Shown here: in pieces, positions 30,370 through 32,500 of the stretch
Position numbering within the stretch: the stretch's first letter is position 1
Layout: the number at the start of each line of letters is the position of its first letter
NCBI GenBank assembly: GCA_018398765.1
Contig: JAHBMJ010000831.1
Coordinates: forward strand, 5,508-38,007
Length of the DNA: 32,500 nt
Reading direction: 5' to 3'
Source: Chromera velia
Taxonomy: Eukaryota > Sar > Chromeraceae
Notes under the pieces: model-generated
The model's input: the letters and a program-made list of their open reading frames with translations, nothing else
Database searches by the model: none
What the model was told of the DNA's origin: nothing
Made by a program: the position numbers and the translations under genes

Positions 30370-31090
30370 AACCACACTTCTAAAATACTTAGCTTAACTA
30401 GTGTCCCTCATGTATATAACTTCGATTTATAGTTCGATTTTTAAGTTATATATGTCATTCAAGTAACGAATCAAGTTTTATACTAACAATTTATAGAATT
30501 TTAGCGGATTCTTAGTTCCGATTCTGCAGTATTTTAACTAAGAAATTGATAAAAATCCTAGGAAGAATCTATTAAAGAATCTACCAAAATTGAAATTTTA
30601 AGATAAAAAATAAAAATATTTAAATGCATTAATTTAATTTTTATATATGAGTTCGGCTAGGACTTTTAACGCGGATTTTATGTACTTTTAGGTAGAGTGC
30701 TAGAAGTCTAATTTCTTAGTCTAGTTTGAAATTCTATATATATTATCAGTAATTACCCTAGTAGTTCAAGTTACCAGGCATATATATTAGAGAATAATAG
30801 TGCTGCATATTGAAATCATCAATCAATCATGAAATGAAAAATAGTCAAAAATGAGTGATCAAAGATGCATGTCTAGATGCATGTATTATGCTTAATCTGA
30901 CTATTGGGCTATATTGAGCTTATATATCTAAAGTTTAAAGTAGAAAACTTTTTTAAAGTATAAAATGACAATCTTAATGATAATCAAAGAATTTTAGTAC
31001 TGAATAGTATTGATATATTGCATCAAAGCTAGCATCGATCGGAGTTTAAGCTTTCATCGGAAAACATCTAGGCTAGATAAACTCATCTGT
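30370..31090. other. AT-rich island 4
   Basis: The longest AT-rich block in the window, about 700 bp, with many TATATA, TTAATTT and GATGCATG-type motifs and stops in all frames. It separates the 503-residue gene from the gene at the right edge. Confidence 0.6.
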
Positions 31091-31198
31091 TGCACTGTAT
31101 CTAGCTGTGAGCCACTGACACTGACCGTAACCAACCCAGACCAATCTAGTCTTGGCACTGTCTTGCTGTCTCAGTGCAATGTGATTGATCTGCCAAAA

Positions 31199-32500
31199 TC
31201 AATGCCTTGGGCAGCTCACACGAGGAGCACCCGCACTTCTGCCGTTCCTTGCCACTGCACTCCATTTGTCCGCTTTCTGCATTCCCGCAACCCCTTTGCG
31301 TCCCGTCTGCCGAGCCGAGAGGAAAATCTTTACATCTGGACCCCGTGTACCTCCACGAGGCCCCAGAGGCCGCTCGTTCTGCCTCAGCAGCCTGTCCGCC
31401 CCTTGTGCGACGTCTATTCCTGCACTGAGGGTGTTTGTGTCTTCTTCGTCACCCCCGTCCCAGAGATACTTCCCGTCTCCGATGTACAGGGTCTCGTCCT
31501 TCAGCTCCTTCTTCGGGAAGAGGGGCGCTTTGTTCTCAAAAGCAGCCGGCCCTCTTCCTCTAGAGCCTTCGCGATCATTCGGCAGGACGTTCCCGACTGG
31601 AGAGGAGAGGAACTCTGCGGCAGCATCAACTGCAGAAAAAACAAACGGGGGATGGTTGGGCAGATTAGAGGAGATAAAGTGCTGCTCTGCTGAATGGGAG
31701 GGAGTCTATGAACAGGCAGGCTCTGCTGAGTGAATCAATCAACAGTTGTCTAAGCACTGAAACCATCCGAACCCACGAAAAGAGCAACTTCGTGCAGATA
31801 CAACTTCCCTTCACCCCCCCACCCCCCACATGCACACGATGAGAAGAAAGCAACACACGAACGCATTCATTCTGAAGTTGACTGTCTCTCTCTCTTCCTT
31901 ACCCTTGCCCAAGACCTTTCGTTTCTGGACACAAACACGTCTGAGAACGTCCATAGATTTCTCCCTCAATTCTTTTCTCTGTCTCTCTCCAAATGCCTCC
32001 TCCCGCCCTGTCTTTCTGAGTCTCCACAATCACACTCAGATACAATCACACTCAGACAGATCCTACACTGTTACAAGCAATCCATATTCACATGAGTGGG
32101 GGCGAATCATCACCCACGCTTTCTCAGATCGATCACTGGCTAGAAGAACAGACGAACGTCTGAGACGTGCACAGACAGACCTGCAGAGACGTTCATTGCC
32201 TCGTGTGCCTTCGCAAAGCGCGAGAGAGTCGTTTGGGGGTTCCAGGGGGACGCGCTCAGCTGTCGGTTGTCTTCGTGACGGCTCTCTCTCACCTCTTTGT
32301 ACCCATATGCTTTTCCCTGCGGGGCCCTCCCCTTCGACTGTACACGCCCTCCATATTCCTTTTCTTCCTGTGTTCTCCGCCTTCCTTGAGGACTGCTCGC
32401 ACTCGACAGAATCACCTCAGGGCCCCCAACCCCGCCGTCACTATTCCACTGCTGCCTGGGGTCTGGCGATCCTGACGGCTTCTGTGTTGCATGATTTGAA
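31199..32500 (-). CDS. 3' part of an unrecognised minus-strand gene (continues past window end)
   Basis: Two exons are clear. The last, 31629-31199, has a polypyrimidine tract and CTGCAG acceptor and codes 142 residues to a TGA at 31199-31201; it includes APLFPKKELKDETLYIGDG and DVKIFLSARQTGRKGVAGM. The first, 32293 to beyond 32500, is open to the window edge and ends at donor GAG|GTGAGA; it includes QWNSDGGVGGPEVILSSA and GRAPQGKAYGYKE. A middle exon ending at 31913 (donor GTAAGG, phase matching the last exon, MDVLRRVCVQKRKVLGK) is likely, but its 5' border (perhaps 32015) does not match the phase of the first exon. Another exon or a different border is therefore needed. Family not recognised; composition is basic and Gly/Ser-rich. 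Confidence 0.55.

Overview
This window is nuclear DNA from a eukaryote: its genes are split by short GT-AG introns, low-complexity tracts are abundant, and it carries an LTR retrotransposon. Long acidic/Ser/Pro-rich protein regions, a mitochondrial presequence, one possible signal-plus-transit leader and a chromodomain-type Gypsy element fit a myzozoan alveolate, most likely a chromerid alga such as Chromera. That assignment is inference; nothing in the window proves it.

Layout. 128-756 (-): a three-exon gene for a 117-residue mitochondrial ACT-domain protein. 757-1636: a divergent intergenic region with a cluster of GC-rich palindromes. 1637-8005 (+): a four-exon gene for a PH-domain protein with a roughly 1,500-residue disordered tail. 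8006-9874: non-coding, with a 24-bp palindrome and an AT-rich island. 9875-12104 (-): a 2-oxoglutarate/Fe(II) oxygenase. 12105-13440: non-coding, with short tandem repeats, a 3-base assembly gap and a second AT-rich island. 13441-20620: a nested block in which an older decayed element was invaded by a 6.2-kb Ty3/Gypsy chromovirus (LTRs 14187-14517 and 20093-20411) that is itself heavily mutated. 20600-21276: AT-rich and unassigned. 21277-24257 (-): a six-exon CMS1-like ribosome-biogenesis gene. 24959-29683 (+): a nine-exon gene for a 503-residue protein I do not recognise. 29684-31198: non-coding, with another AT-rich island. 31199 to the window end (-): the 3' exons of an unrecognised gene.

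The gene models were built by joining exons on splice motif and reading phase. For four genes every phase closes (354, 5388, 1155 and 1512 coding nt, all divisible by three), which is the main support for them.

Two observations stand out. First, half of the 18 modelled introns begin GTC instead of GTA/GTG; seven begin GTCAGT, and in five of those the donor is the first unit of a tandem GTCA repeat, which in one intron runs for about 270 bp. Second, the retroelement carries a one-sided mutation signature: 17 of 18 LTR differences are transitions, all five in-frame pol stops are TAA/TAG explainable by C-to-T changes, and the RT active site is explainable by G-to-A. This suggests a cytosine-deamination or repeat-silencing process.
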